This document shows, piece after piece, positions 35,032-42,819 of a stretch of 64,000 nucleotides of DNA. The translations under genes and the position numbers were made by a program. The notes below the pieces were generated by a model, which made no database searches, had not been told where the DNA came from, and saw only the letters and a list, made by a program, of their open reading frames with translations. This stretch comes from Ignavibacteria bacterium (lineage in GTDB: Bacteria; Bacteroidota; Ignavibacteria; Tepidaquicellales; OLB5), in NCBI GenBank assembly GCA_020852705.1, contig JADZAP010000040.1:124001-188000 (forward strand), in the 5' to 3' direction. Numbering within the stretch: position 1 is the stretch's first letter; each line of letters begins with the position of its first letter.

Positions 35032-35660
35032 CCCTCTTCAGTTGAAGGAGGGAGAAAGAGGGGTTATAATTTGCTTAATTTTAACAAGTCAAATCCCTCT
35101 TTATGAGTTCTTATGACGTAACCCTTCCTGTGAGGATATGGTTGAAAAAATGAAGCAACGAAACAAAACTTTTTATTTATCAAAATAGTCGAGGGGCGCT
35201 AAGAACACGAAGAGGCACAAAGAGATAAAAGAAGGAGATGAAGAAAATTTGATTATTACCTCTCCCTCTGCCCCTCTCCTAAGAGGAGAGGGGTGAAAAG
35301 ATTAGCTGAGACAATGCAGCGAACCCTCTTCAGTTGAAGGAGGGACAAAGAATGGTTATAATTTGCTTAATTTTAACAAGTCAAATTCCCCTTTATGAGT
35401 TCTTATGACGTAACCCTTGCTGTGAGGATATGGTTGAAAAAATGAAGCAACGAAACAAAACTTTTTAATTATCAAAATAGTCGAGGGGCGCTAAGAACAC
35501 GAAGAGGCACAAAGAGATAAAAGAAGGAGATGAAGAAAATTTGATTATTACCTCTCCCCCTGCCCCTCTCCTAAGAGGAGAGGGGTGCAAAGATTAGCTG
35601 AGACAATGCAGCGAACCCTCTTCTGTTGAAGGAGGGACAAAGAATGGTTATAATACTGCT
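35032..35660. repeat. 292-bp tandem repeat, two full copies plus a partial third
   Basis: Copy 1 is 35032-35323, copy 2 is 35324-35615, and a third begins at 35616 and breaks off after about 39 bp. The two full copies differ at about nine positions. Each unit has CCCTCTTCAGTTGAAGGAGGG at its start and a perfect 10-bp hairpin, CCCCTCTCCT-AAG-AGGAGAGGGG, near its end (35271-35293 and 35563-35585). No reading frame longer than 60 codons spans it. It is neither a CRISPR array nor a transposon with a visible transposase. Confidence 0.9.
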
Positions 35661-35663
35661 GCC

Positions 35664-35680
35664 GTCAGGTCCTCAGACTT
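35664..35680. repeat. Partial copy of the GTCAGGTC palindrome family
   Basis: GTCAGGTCCTCAGACTTGA retains one arm and a decayed second arm of the palindrome seen at 13137-13164 and 42554-42575. It directly follows the broken third copy of the 292-bp repeat. Confidence 0.4.
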
Positions 35681-35698
35681 GAAGGAAAGAATGAAGTT

Positions 35699-35740
35699 CA
35701 GGAATTTCAAATTACAGGAATTTCAAATTACAGGTATTTT
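35699..35740. repeat. 16-bp tandem repeat
   Basis: CAGGAATTTCAAATTA occurs twice in direct succession (35699-35714 and 35715-35730), followed by a partial third copy. A further short duplication, GTTGTTCATCTTTT, lies at about 35864-35900. The rest of 35740-35955 shows no gene. Confidence 0.75.
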
Positions 35741-35955
35741 GACACTATTTCTTAAATCTCACCATTGATGTTACAATGAAAGGATAATCTTTCTTGCAAA
35801 GCCGCAAACCCACAAAGGTGAGATTGTTTACCACAACCCCGCTTATGCAAGTGTCCATTTGGCGTTGTTCATCTTTTGTGAGTTGTTCATCTTTTTTGAG
35901 TTATTTATAACCTCAACTATACTAAACAATTACTTTATTTGAATTTGGCAGCAAC

Positions 35956-35992
35956 AAAAAAACCCCGCTTTTTCAAGCGGGGGTTTTTATAA
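35956..35992. terminator. Bidirectional terminator
   Basis: AACCCCGCTT/AAGCGGGGGTT forms a 10-bp stem with a short loop and has A/T runs on both sides. It serves the minus-strand T9SS protein gene that ends at 36017 and could also stop plus-strand read-through from the repeat region. Confidence 0.85.
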
Positions 35993-36016
35993 AACAGAGT
36001 TGTTAAAATAATTAAA

Positions 36017-37360
36017 TTATTTTACAAGCATCATTTTCTTTGTTTCTTTAAAGTTACCTGCAGTTAATGTATAGAAGTAAACTCCTGTTGAGAAGCTTTC
36101 CATGTTTACATTTTCAATGTAATTGCCTGCAGCATAATCTTTATCAGTAACTGTCATAACTTCTGCACCAACTGAGTTATAGATTTTTAATGTAACTTTA
36201 CTTGCCTCAGGAACTGAGAATTTTATAACAGTAGCGGGGTTAAACGGATTTGGATAGTTTTGCTTTAATGCAAAAGAAGTAGGAATTCCTGTGTTTGTAG
36301 GATCTATTCCTGTTAAAGTATTATCAGCAATTTTAACAACGCTTCCGTCACCTCCTGAAATAGCATAACCATATACAGTACCGCCTGTGAATACAAATGA
36401 CAAATCATTCCATCCAGTTAAACCTGCTGTTGTCATACCTGTCCATGTTAGACCGCCGTCAACACTTCTTCTTATAGTGTTTGTTCCGGTAGCACCAGCC
36501 ATATATGCAGCGTTTGTACCCGGTATCCATTTTAAAATAGAGTAACCTGTTAAGCCTGAAACAGCTACAGTTGTCCAGCTTGTACCGCCGTTTGTTGAGC
36601 GTCCTATATTCGGAAGCGAAGTGCTTGATGCTGCCAGAACTATCTGTCCGTTATCACTCATTGTAAAACCTGATGTGAAGTTTCCGGTAATACCTGTTGG
36701 TGCATGTGCTGTCCATGATGTACCGCCATTGGTTGTAATTGCAGTATTAACTGTACCGCTAATACCATGACCGAATATCTGTGTACTTGAAGCCCAAAGC
36801 GAACCTGCTGCACCGGTGGCACCGCCTGCGGTTAAAGTACCGGTTGTCCATGTAACACCTCCGTTACTTGAAACAGCCCATAACTGTGCTGCGCCGGTTG
36901 GTGCATCGCTTTGTGCATACATCCACTGCCTGTTGCTTTGCAATCCAACAATTCCATTAAAGAAACCTACTGTACCGCCTGTTGTTAAAACAGTTGTCCA
37001 TGTTGTACCGCCGTTAGAAGTTCTCCAGATCTTTGCATTTCCGCCTGAACCTCCTACTGCACCGCCATCACCAACCAAGCATGTGTTTGCATCAACAGCC
37101 CAAACTGCAAAAAACTCAGGACCGGTTAATGAACCTGTAACGTTAACAAAATTTGTTCCGCCATTGGTTGTTCTGTAAACTTTTGGTGCACCGCCTGTTC
37201 CGCCGCATACCCAAACTGTGTTTTGGTCAACAACAGAAATGAACGGAAAAGAACCTAAACCGGTCATATTAACAGAACCCGGGCAAAAGGTCCATTGTGA
37301 ATAAGTATTAGCTGCAAAAATAAAAAATGCTGCTATTACAAAAAGTTTAAATAGTTTCAT
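36017..37360 (-). CDS. Secreted BNR/YCF48-like repeat protein with T9SS sorting domain
   Basis: The 447-residue product has a signal peptide (MKLFKLFVIAAFFIFAANTYSQ) and multiple beta-propeller-like repeats with the Asp-box-related pattern S/T-x-N/D-G-G-x-T/S-W, for example RTTNGGTNF, RTSNGGTTW, SSNGGVTW and RSVDGGLTW. The C-terminal sorting domain is QNYPNPFNPATVIKFSV to KETKKMMLVK. It is expected on the cell surface or secreted. ATG 37360 is chosen because GGAGGT lies 10 bases before it; a TTG six codons upstream overlaps that Shine-Dalgarno sequence. It has a strong promoter and a 5' UTR hairpin. Confidence 0.88.
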   Translation of the reverse strand: MKLFKLFVIAAFFIFAANTYSQWTFCPGSVNMTGLGSFPFISVVDQNTVWVCGGTGGAPKVYRTTNGGTNFVNVTGSLTGPEFFAVWAVDANTCLVGDGGAVGGSGGNAKIWRTSNGGTTWTTVLTTGGTVGFFNGIVGLQSNRQWMYAQSDAPTGAAQLWAVSSNGGVTWTTGTLTAGGATGAAGSLWASSTQIFGHGISGTVNTAITTNGGTSWTAHAPTGITGNFTSGFTMSDNGQIVLAASSTSLPNIGRSTNGGTSWTTVAVSGLTGYSILKWIPGTNAAYMAGATGTNTIRRSVDGGLTWTGMTTAGLTGWNDLSFVFTGGTVYGYAISGGDGSVVKIADNTLTGIDPTNTGIPTSFALKQNYPNPFNPATVIKFSVPEASKVTLKIYNSVGAEVMTVTDKDYAAGNYIENVNMESFSTGVYFYTLTAGNFKETKKMMLVK

Positions 37361-37382
37361 GTAATTATTTACCTCCAATAAA

Positions 37383-37401
37383 TCTCCGAAATTAACGGAG
37401 A
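37383..37401 (-). other. 5' UTR hairpin
   Basis: TCTCCG/CGGAGA arms with a 7-nt loop lie just upstream of the GGAGGT of the T9SS protein gene. This could stabilise the mRNA or modulate ribosome access. Confidence 0.5.
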
Positions 37402-37443
37402 TGGTTTGTTATTTAAAATATTAATGCTTAAAATTTAATTGTT

Positions 37444-37474
37444 CAAAGGTAACAAACTGATTACTTAAAAACAA
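37444..37474 (-). promoter_or_regulatory. Promoter, TTGTTT-N17-TACCTTTG
   Basis: On the minus strand, TTGTTT (37469-37474) and TACCTTTG (37444-37451) are 17 bp apart. The transcript would start near 37437, giving a 5' UTR of about 77 nt that contains the hairpin. Confidence 0.65.
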
Positions 37475-37485
37475 TAGAAATATTT

Positions 37486-37513
37486 ATATAAAAAGCAGGT
37501 TTTTTACCTGCTT
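37486..37513 (-). terminator. Intrinsic terminator
   Basis: A perfect 8-bp stem, AAGCAGGT/ACCTGCTT, with a 5-nt loop is followed on the minus strand by TTTTTAT. It ends the Cys-rich protein gene at 37549. Confidence 0.8.
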
Positions 37514-37548
37514 AAATATCATAATTATTGAAATAATAAAAAATTAAC

Positions 37549-38124
37549 CTATTCAGCTTCCCATTTATCATCTACTATACAATCAGACCCAACATACATA
37601 GTATAAGATGTGGCAGGACGTATAGCAGATGTAGAATATTGATCAAAATATGTATTACAGTAGTATGGAGGAGTTGAACAGGTTGTACAGTTGCCGCTAT
37701 TGTAAAATTGATCAAAGGATAATACTCCGCTGATATAAAACCTTCCTGCACAATTGTTGGTTCTGCATTTCCAATTAACAATTTTTGTTACCCTGTAATT
37801 AATAGTTTGATATTGGTTACCTTCTCTATCAGTTCTTATTGAATCTGGAGTTGTAAACCCATCATTTGTATATCCAATGGGATTTATTGCATGGCTAATT
37901 AGTTTGATCTGTAAATATGCATCATAGGGTGATCCGCTTACGGGTGTTATATGGCAATATTCATGAACCCATAAGGAGAGCTGTTCGTTTGGATCATCAG
38001 CAGTTACTGGATTAATTATTCCCGGTGTTGTTTTATCTGTAACAGAAGAATCTCTGCAATTCCAATTCAGGATCACACCGATTAAAATTATTAATAAAAT
38101 TCCGAAAATTCTTGTAAGTTTCAT
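37549..38124 (-). CDS. Uncharacterised exported Cys-rich protein, possibly a lipoprotein
   Basis: The 191-residue product has a hydrophobic N-terminus (residues 4-22) followed by NWNCRDSS, where the Cys could be lipidated although the lipobox is poor. The mature part has about nine more cysteines, including KCRTNNC and NCTTCSTPPYYC, which suggests disulfides or metal binding. HEYCH at about residue 54 formally matches the HExxH zinc-protease motif, but the beta-rich context argues for chance. A good AAGGAG lies 6 bases before the ATG. No family is recognised. It has its own terminator. Confidence 0.75.
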   Translation of the reverse strand: MKLTRIFGILLIILIGVILNWNCRDSSVTDKTTPGIINPVTADDPNEQLSLWVHEYCHITPVSGSPYDAYLQIKLISHAINPIGYTNDGFTTPDSIRTDREGNQYQTINYRVTKIVNWKCRTNNCAGRFYISGVLSFDQFYNSGNCTTCSTPPYYCNTYFDQYSTSAIRPATSYTMYVGSDCIVDDKWEAE

Positions 38125-38386
38125 ATTATTCTCCTTGAATTTAAAGTTTTTTGATATTTGATTAAGATGATTTTTACATCGGGCAGAAATAATATATTCT
38201 CTATCGGTTATTAAATTTAGAAAATAAATTTGCAGTTATATGTTTAAGTATTTATCTGATTGTTTAGTTAATAATTTTCTTTTAATTAATATTACTTTTT
38301 CTTTTGACTTTTACACTACAAATATAGTTTGCAAGTATCAAAAACGTGTAACCGTAAACAGAATTAAATAAATAAACAATTATCAT

Positions 38387-39817
38387 TTAATTAAAATCAA
38401 TAAACTTATTTATTCGTGTGTAAACGGTATTTTTACCAAGAATTACCATTACATCAAATATTCCCGGACTAACGGTTTTGCCTGTTATAGCTAACCTTAA
38501 TAAATGAATAATTGCTGCTGCTTTTACATTATTTTTATTAGCAAAATCCCTTAGTTCCGCTTCAATTTTATCTGAATTCCAATCTAAACAATTTTCCAAT
38601 AATTTCTGGTAAGATATAAAAATTGGTTTAATTTCATCATTCCAATGCTTTTCAATTCCTTTTTCATCATATTTTATTGGATCTTTAAAAAAATAATCAC
38701 CGTAATGATAAATTTCGTTAATTGTTTGAAGACGTTCTTTTATGATATTAATAACCTGCAGAAAATAATCATCTGAAAAATTTGCGGGTTCTATATTATT
38801 TTCTGCAGCAGCGGGTGATTGTTTTACAAGTTCCAGAAGTTTATTCTCATCAGCCGATTTAATATATTCTGAATTAATCCAGTTTAATTTTTTCATATCA
38901 AACACAGCTGATTTTTTATTCACCCTTTCAAATGTAAATTCATTTATAAGTTCTTGCCGTGAAATCACTTCACGGTTGTTAAACGGTGCAAATCCAAGCA
39001 ATGTTAAAAAATTAAATAACGCTTCAGGAAGGTATCCTTTATTTTTATATTCATCCGCACTTACCGGATTTCTTCTTTTTGAGAGTTTCTTTTTCTGTTC
39101 ATCAAGTATCATAGGCAGATGTGCAAACTTTGGAACTTCCCATCCCAAAGCATTGTAGAGCATTATCTGCTTTGGAGTGTTTGATAAATGATCATCACCC
39201 CTAATTATATGTGAAATTTTCATATCATGATCATCAACTACTACAGCAATCATATAAACCGGAGATCCGTTTGAACGCAGAATTACAAAATCTTCAATTT
39301 CTGAATTACCGAAAGTGGTTTTACCGTGTACAATATCATCAAATTCTGTAATGCCATCTGGGACTTTAAATCTAAGGGCATATTGCCTGCCTTCTGAAAG
39401 ATATTTTTGTATTGTTTCTTCAGTAAGGTTTAATGATGCTCTGTTATATTTAAAGGGGATTTTATTTTGCTGTGCAGTTTTTCTTTGTTCCTCAAGCTCT
39501 TCGGGTGTTTCAAAGGCGTAATATGCTTTTTTGTTTTTCAGTAATTCCATAGCAATTTCTTTATGTCTGGAAATATTTAATGCCTGAAAAACTATAGGTT
39601 CATCTTCATTCATACCAAGCCAATGCATACTGCTTATAATCTGCTGAGAAAGCTGACTTTTGCTTCTTTCAGCATCAGTATCTTCAATTCTTAACAGAAA
39701 TTTACCTTTATTTTTCCTTGCAAAAAGCCAGTTAAAAATAGCTGTTCTTGCTCCGCCAACATGCAAAAATCCGGTTGGTGATGGCGCAAATCTAACCCTT
39801 ATTTCATCTGATATCAT
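38387..39817 (-). CDS. gltX: Glutamyl-tRNA synthetase
   Basis: This class I aminoacyl-tRNA synthetase charges tRNA-Glu (and possibly tRNA-Gln where Gln is made by amidation). The HIGH-like signature is FAPSPTGFLHVGGARTA near residue 10, and KKLSKRRN replaces KMSKS at about residue 235, a usual variant for GltX. The 476-residue length is standard. It is divergent from the MerR-type gene. The 262 bp after it (38125-38386) hold no gene; a minus-strand TATATTTG at 38319-38326 may belong to a promoter for the Cys-rich protein gene. Confidence 0.95.
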   Translation of the reverse strand: MISDEIRVRFAPSPTGFLHVGGARTAIFNWLFARKNKGKFLLRIEDTDAERSKSQLSQQIISSMHWLGMNEDEPIVFQALNISRHKEIAMELLKNKKAYYAFETPEELEEQRKTAQQNKIPFKYNRASLNLTEETIQKYLSEGRQYALRFKVPDGITEFDDIVHGKTTFGNSEIEDFVILRSNGSPVYMIAVVVDDHDMKISHIIRGDDHLSNTPKQIMLYNALGWEVPKFAHLPMILDEQKKKLSKRRNPVSADEYKNKGYLPEALFNFLTLLGFAPFNNREVISRQELINEFTFERVNKKSAVFDMKKLNWINSEYIKSADENKLLELVKQSPAAAENNIEPANFSDDYFLQVINIIKERLQTINEIYHYGDYFFKDPIKYDEKGIEKHWNDEIKPIFISYQKLLENCLDWNSDKIEAELRDFANKNNVKAAAIIHLLRLAITGKTVSPGIFDVMVILGKNTVYTRINKFIDFN

Positions 39818-39978
39818 TAATTATTATGTAATTATAAGAAATCTATTTATCGCAGTTATGTGTTAAAAATTGGTCAATTTTGATTAGTATTTAACAATTT
39901 ACCCATTGTTCAATTAATTTAACTGCTTATAAATGCTATTGATTAATCTGAATAAATAAAGTATTTTAATACTTAGCG

Positions 39979-40009
39979 TTGAAAAGTATTACAAAAATAA
40001 GTATTTTTG
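39979..40009 (+). promoter_or_regulatory. Promoter, TTGAAA-N17-TATTTTTG
   Basis: TTGAAA (39979-39984) and TATTTTTG (40002-40009) have the 17-bp spacing of this window's strong promoters. The predicted start near 40016 lies about 18 bp before the MerR-type gene. Confidence 0.7.
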
Positions 40010-40033
40010 CATTAAATCATAAGAATTAAATTT

Positions 40034-40492
40034 ATGGCTATGAAAAATTTCTCAATGAAAAAACTGTATTATTCCATTAGTGAAGTAAGCAGAATATGCG
40101 ACCTGGAGCAATACGTATTGAGATATTGGGAAACTGAGTTTGAGCAGTTAAAACCTGCTAAAAACACATCGGGCAACCGGATTTATACCAATAAGGATAT
40201 TAAAATGATTCTCCTTATTAAAAAGCTTCTTAAAGAAGAAAAATATACAATTGAAGGTGCTAAAAAGATACTGAAAAATTACAATGCAGGTGATGATAGC
40301 AGTGATAAATCTGAAATGGATGTTGTTGAAGTACAAAAACAAAAAGCAGGGGAGCTGAGTTTGTTTGATAGTCATCAATCAGGTGATACTTCAATAAATG
40401 ATGAAGGTGAAAAAGAAAGTGATAAAATGACAGATGACCTTCGCGAGATAAGAAAATTTCTTGAGGAGCTTTACACTCAGCTAGATGATTAA
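40034..40492 (+). CDS. MerR family transcriptional regulator
   Basis: The 152-residue protein has a MerR winged helix at residues about 9-80: KKLYYSISEVSRICDLEQYVLRYWETEFEQLKP, with the expected YWE, followed by NRIYTNKDIKMILLIKKLL and TIEGAKKIL. The C-terminal half is acidic and Ser-rich and ends in a short helix, with no metal-binding cysteines. It therefore belongs to the small ligand-independent MerR group that includes DNA-binding factors of stress or chromosome biology. Three in-frame ATGs (40034, 40040, 40055) are possible starts. A terminator follows. Confidence 0.88.
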   Translation: MAMKNFSMKKLYYSISEVSRICDLEQYVLRYWETEFEQLKPAKNTSGNRIYTNKDIKMILLIKKLLKEEKYTIEGAKKILKNYNAGDDSSDKSEMDVVEVQKQKAGELSLFDSHQSGDTSINDEGEKESDKMTDDLREIRKFLEELYTQLDD

Positions 40493-40518
40493 AATAATTT
40501 TTTAAATTATAAATAATT

Positions 40519-40547
40519 TAATGCCGGTATTTTGCCGGCATTTTTTA
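40519..40547 (+). terminator. Intrinsic terminator
   Basis: A perfect stem, AATGCCGG/CCGGCATT, with a short loop is followed by a T-run, 28 bp after the MerR gene. Confidence 0.85.
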
Positions 40548-40717
40548 TTGCTTTTTTTTTGTAACAAATTATATGAAAAAAGTTAATCATGAATTTTTAT
40601 TTTACTGAGTATAACACCTTTATATTAAATTTCTTTCAATTTTGGTTTTACTGTGATTTATTTTGTAAGTGAATTTGGTTAAAAAAAATATTAGTTTAGT
40701 GTTTTAAAAGATACACA

Positions 40718-40791
40718 CGGCGCGTAGCGCAGCCCGGTAGCGCACCACTTTGGGGTAGTGGGGGTCGCTGGTTCAAGTCCAGTCGCGCCGA
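40718..40791 (+). tRNA. tRNA-Pro (anticodon GGG)
   Basis: A complete 74-nt cloverleaf: acceptor CGGCGCG/CGCGCCG, D-stem GCGC/GCGC, anticodon stem CCACT/AGTGG with loop TTGGGGT (anticodon GGG), and T-arm with TTCAAGT. The 3' CCA is not encoded. The upstream promoter was not clear. Confidence 0.95.
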
Positions 40792-40946
40792 CTTAATTTT
40801 TAAATTAGTATTTTTACAGTATTGTTCTGCAGAGTGCCTTTAATTATTTTTATTGATTAAAAAATTACTAAAATTTAATAAAAATACGCAGTATTTAAAC
40901 TTATCCTTTAGGTAATTTCTGTAACTATATTATTTTAAAAGGGTTC

Positions 40947-40977
40947 TTGACTTTTAAAACAAATTTATTTAAGTTTG
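40947..40977 (+). promoter_or_regulatory. Promoter, TTGACT-N17-TAAGTTTG
   Basis: TTGACT (40947-40952) and TAAGTTTG (40970-40977) are 17 bp apart. It lies about 90 bp before tRNA-Leu and may also transcribe clpX. Confidence 0.75.
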
Positions 40978-41071
40978 GTAGTTCTTTTTAATAATTTTCT
41001 AATTTTGCTTGATTGACGAAACTAGCATACCTGCCTGCAGCTCCGGCAGGTACATTTAAAGATTTGATTTT

Positions 41072-41153
41072 GCTGGAGTGGTGGAACTGGTATACACGCA
41101 TGCCTTAGGAGCATGTGCCGCAAGGCTTAGGAGTTCGAGTCTCCTCTCCAGTA
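41072..41153 (+). tRNA. tRNA-Leu (anticodon TAG)
   Basis: An 82-nt type II tRNA: acceptor GCTGGAG pairs with CTCCAGT (G-U at the end), anticodon stem CATGC/GCATG with loop CTTAGGA (anticodon TAG), a long variable arm (TGCCGCAAGGC), and T-arm AGGAG-TTCGAGT-CTCCT. The 3' CCA is not encoded. Confidence 0.95.
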
Positions 41154-41208
41154 CTCAATTTTTTGCACTATTTAAAATAACGGGACTTTAAATTTATAAA
41201 TATTATAT

Positions 41209-42492
41209 ATGTCCAATAAAACAAACATAAAAAACATTAATTCACCGGTTTGTTCATTCTGCGGAAGAAGTGCTAATAAGGTAACAAGCATGATAGCAGG
41301 ACCTTCCAACTATGTTGGCAAAAAAGTCTATATATGCGATATGTGTGTTACCAACGCTATGACAATTATAAAGCAGTCAACCGCTGCCAGTCTGAATAAA
41401 AATCTGCCTCAGCGTCACGAGCTGACCCCCGAAGGAATTAAAAAGTTTTTAGACCAGTACGTTATTGGGCAGGATGCAGCAAAAAAAGTACTTTCAGTAG
41501 CCGTATATAACCATTACAAAAGAATTGATTCAAATGAATTCAGTTATGTTGATGATGTTGAAATTGAAAAAAGCAACATAATGCTTATAGGTCCAACAGG
41601 AAGCGGAAAGACTTTCCTTGCGCAAACACTAGCAAAGCTTCTTGATGTGCCGTTTGCAATTGCTGATGCCACTACTTTAACTGAAGCCGGATATGTTGGT
41701 GATGATGTAGAAACAATTCTGGTTCACCTTTTGCAATCAGCAAACTATGATGTTAAAAAAGCAGAGCGCGGGATAGTTTATGTGGATGAAATTGATAAGA
41801 TCTCCCGCAAGTCAGATAGTACTTCAATAACACGAGATGTTTCAGGTGAAGGTGTTCAGCAGGCATTGTTAAAGATAATTGAAGGAACAACAGCTAACGT
41901 TCCGCCTAAAGGCGGCAGAAAACATCCTGAACAGCCGCTGATTAGCATTAATACAAAAAATATTTTATTTATCTGCGGCGGTGCTTTTGACGGATTAGAA
42001 AAGGTAATTCAGCAGAGAGTTTCGCAAACTTCAATTGGCTTTGGCACTGAAATTATAAGCAAGAAATCTAAAGAGTATGATGAACTAATGGCACAGGTTG
42101 AGCCCGATGATCTGATAAGGTTTGGTTTAATTCCGGAATTTATTGGCAGACTGCCAATTACTGCCGTGCTTAATTCACTTAACGAAGAAGCATTGCTTGC
42201 AATACTTACTGAACCAAAGAATGCAATTGTAAAGCAGTACAAAAAGCTTTTCCGTATGGAAGGCGTTGAGCTTGAGTTTGAAGATGATGCATTAATGGCT
42301 GTTGTTAAAAAAGCTATAACCAAAGGTACCGGTGCAAGGGCATTAAGATCAATTTTAGAGGAAATTATGATTGAAATTATGTATAAGATACCGGGTAAGG
42401 AAAATGTAAGCAGATGTATTGTAACAAAAGATGTTATCAATAAAAAAGATCAGCCGGTTTATATTCAGGAATCAGGTTCAAAATACGCTTAA
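41209..42492 (+). CDS. clpX: ATP-dependent Clp protease ATP-binding subunit ClpX
   Basis: ClpX is the AAA+ unfoldase that feeds tagged proteins to ClpP. The N-terminal zinc-binding domain has Cys15, Cys18, Cys43 and Cys46. Walker A GPTGSGKT is at 128-135, Walker B is IVYVDEIDK, and the pore loop GYVGDD and the arginine-containing ISRKSD/GARALR regions are present. The IGF-type loop (QTSIGFG, about residue 280), which docks on ClpP, is intact. Length is 427 residues. clpP is not in the window. It lies 55 bp after tRNA-Leu and ends at a hairpin terminator. Confidence 0.96.
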   Translation: MSNKTNIKNINSPVCSFCGRSANKVTSMIAGPSNYVGKKVYICDMCVTNAMTIIKQSTAASLNKNLPQRHELTPEGIKKFLDQYVIGQDAAKKVLSVAVYNHYKRIDSNEFSYVDDVEIEKSNIMLIGPTGSGKTFLAQTLAKLLDVPFAIADATTLTEAGYVGDDVETILVHLLQSANYDVKKAERGIVYVDEIDKISRKSDSTSITRDVSGEGVQQALLKIIEGTTANVPPKGGRKHPEQPLISINTKNILFICGGAFDGLEKVIQQRVSQTSIGFGTEIISKKSKEYDELMAQVEPDDLIRFGLIPEFIGRLPITAVLNSLNEEALLAILTEPKNAIVKQYKKLFRMEGVELEFEDDALMAVVKKAITKGTGARALRSILEEIMIEIMYKIPGKENVSRCIVTKDVINKKDQPVYIQESGSKYA

Positions 42493-42521
42493 GATTTATT
42501 ATTCAATTTCGAGTTCTAACT

Positions 42522-42550
42522 AAGGGATGCTTCTTGTATCCCTTTTGTTT
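42522..42550 (+). terminator. Intrinsic terminator after clpX
   Basis: The stem AAGGGAT/ATCCCTT with a 9-nt loop is followed by TTGTTTT, 30 bp after the clpX stop. Confidence 0.75.
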
Positions 42551-42553
42551 TAT

Positions 42554-42575
42554 AGTCAGGTCTAATGACCTGACT
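42554..42575. repeat. Palindrome of the GTCAGGTC family
   Basis: AGTCAGGTC-TAAT-GACCTGACT is a perfect 9-bp stem. A second imperfect palindrome follows (about 42583-42623: CTTTAATGT... GTTC-TGAG-GAAC ...ACATTAGCAAAG). This matches the element at 13137-13164. The remaining sequence up to 42740 has no gene; TATCTTTG at 42701-42708 is a possible -7 element. Confidence 0.65.
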
Positions 42576-42819
42576 GCGTTGCTTTAATGTGTGTCAGTTC
42601 TGAGGAACTTACATTAGCAAAGGATATCAGGGGAGCTAACATGAGCGTGGGAGTGAAACTAAAGTTTATTAAATGAATAGTTTATTTTCACATATATTTT
42701 TATCTTTGTTTATCCAATAAAAAAATTTCAAAAAAATACAGTAAAAGGAGTGTTTTACCATCGCTGCAATTAAATCGGCAATAACACATAATGAAACCTA
42801 CCTTGCACGGGAAGATAAT

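Noticed and set aside
35032-35660. CRISPR array in the tandem-repeat region
   Set aside because: The unit is 292 bp, with no short direct repeats separated by unique spacers, and no cas gene is nearby.
36816-37178. A 120-codon plus-strand frame opposite the BNR-like T9SS gene
   Set aside because: It is the antisense shadow of low-complexity Gly/Thr repeats in the real gene and is Pro/Val-rich by consequence; no ribosome-binding site or promoter.
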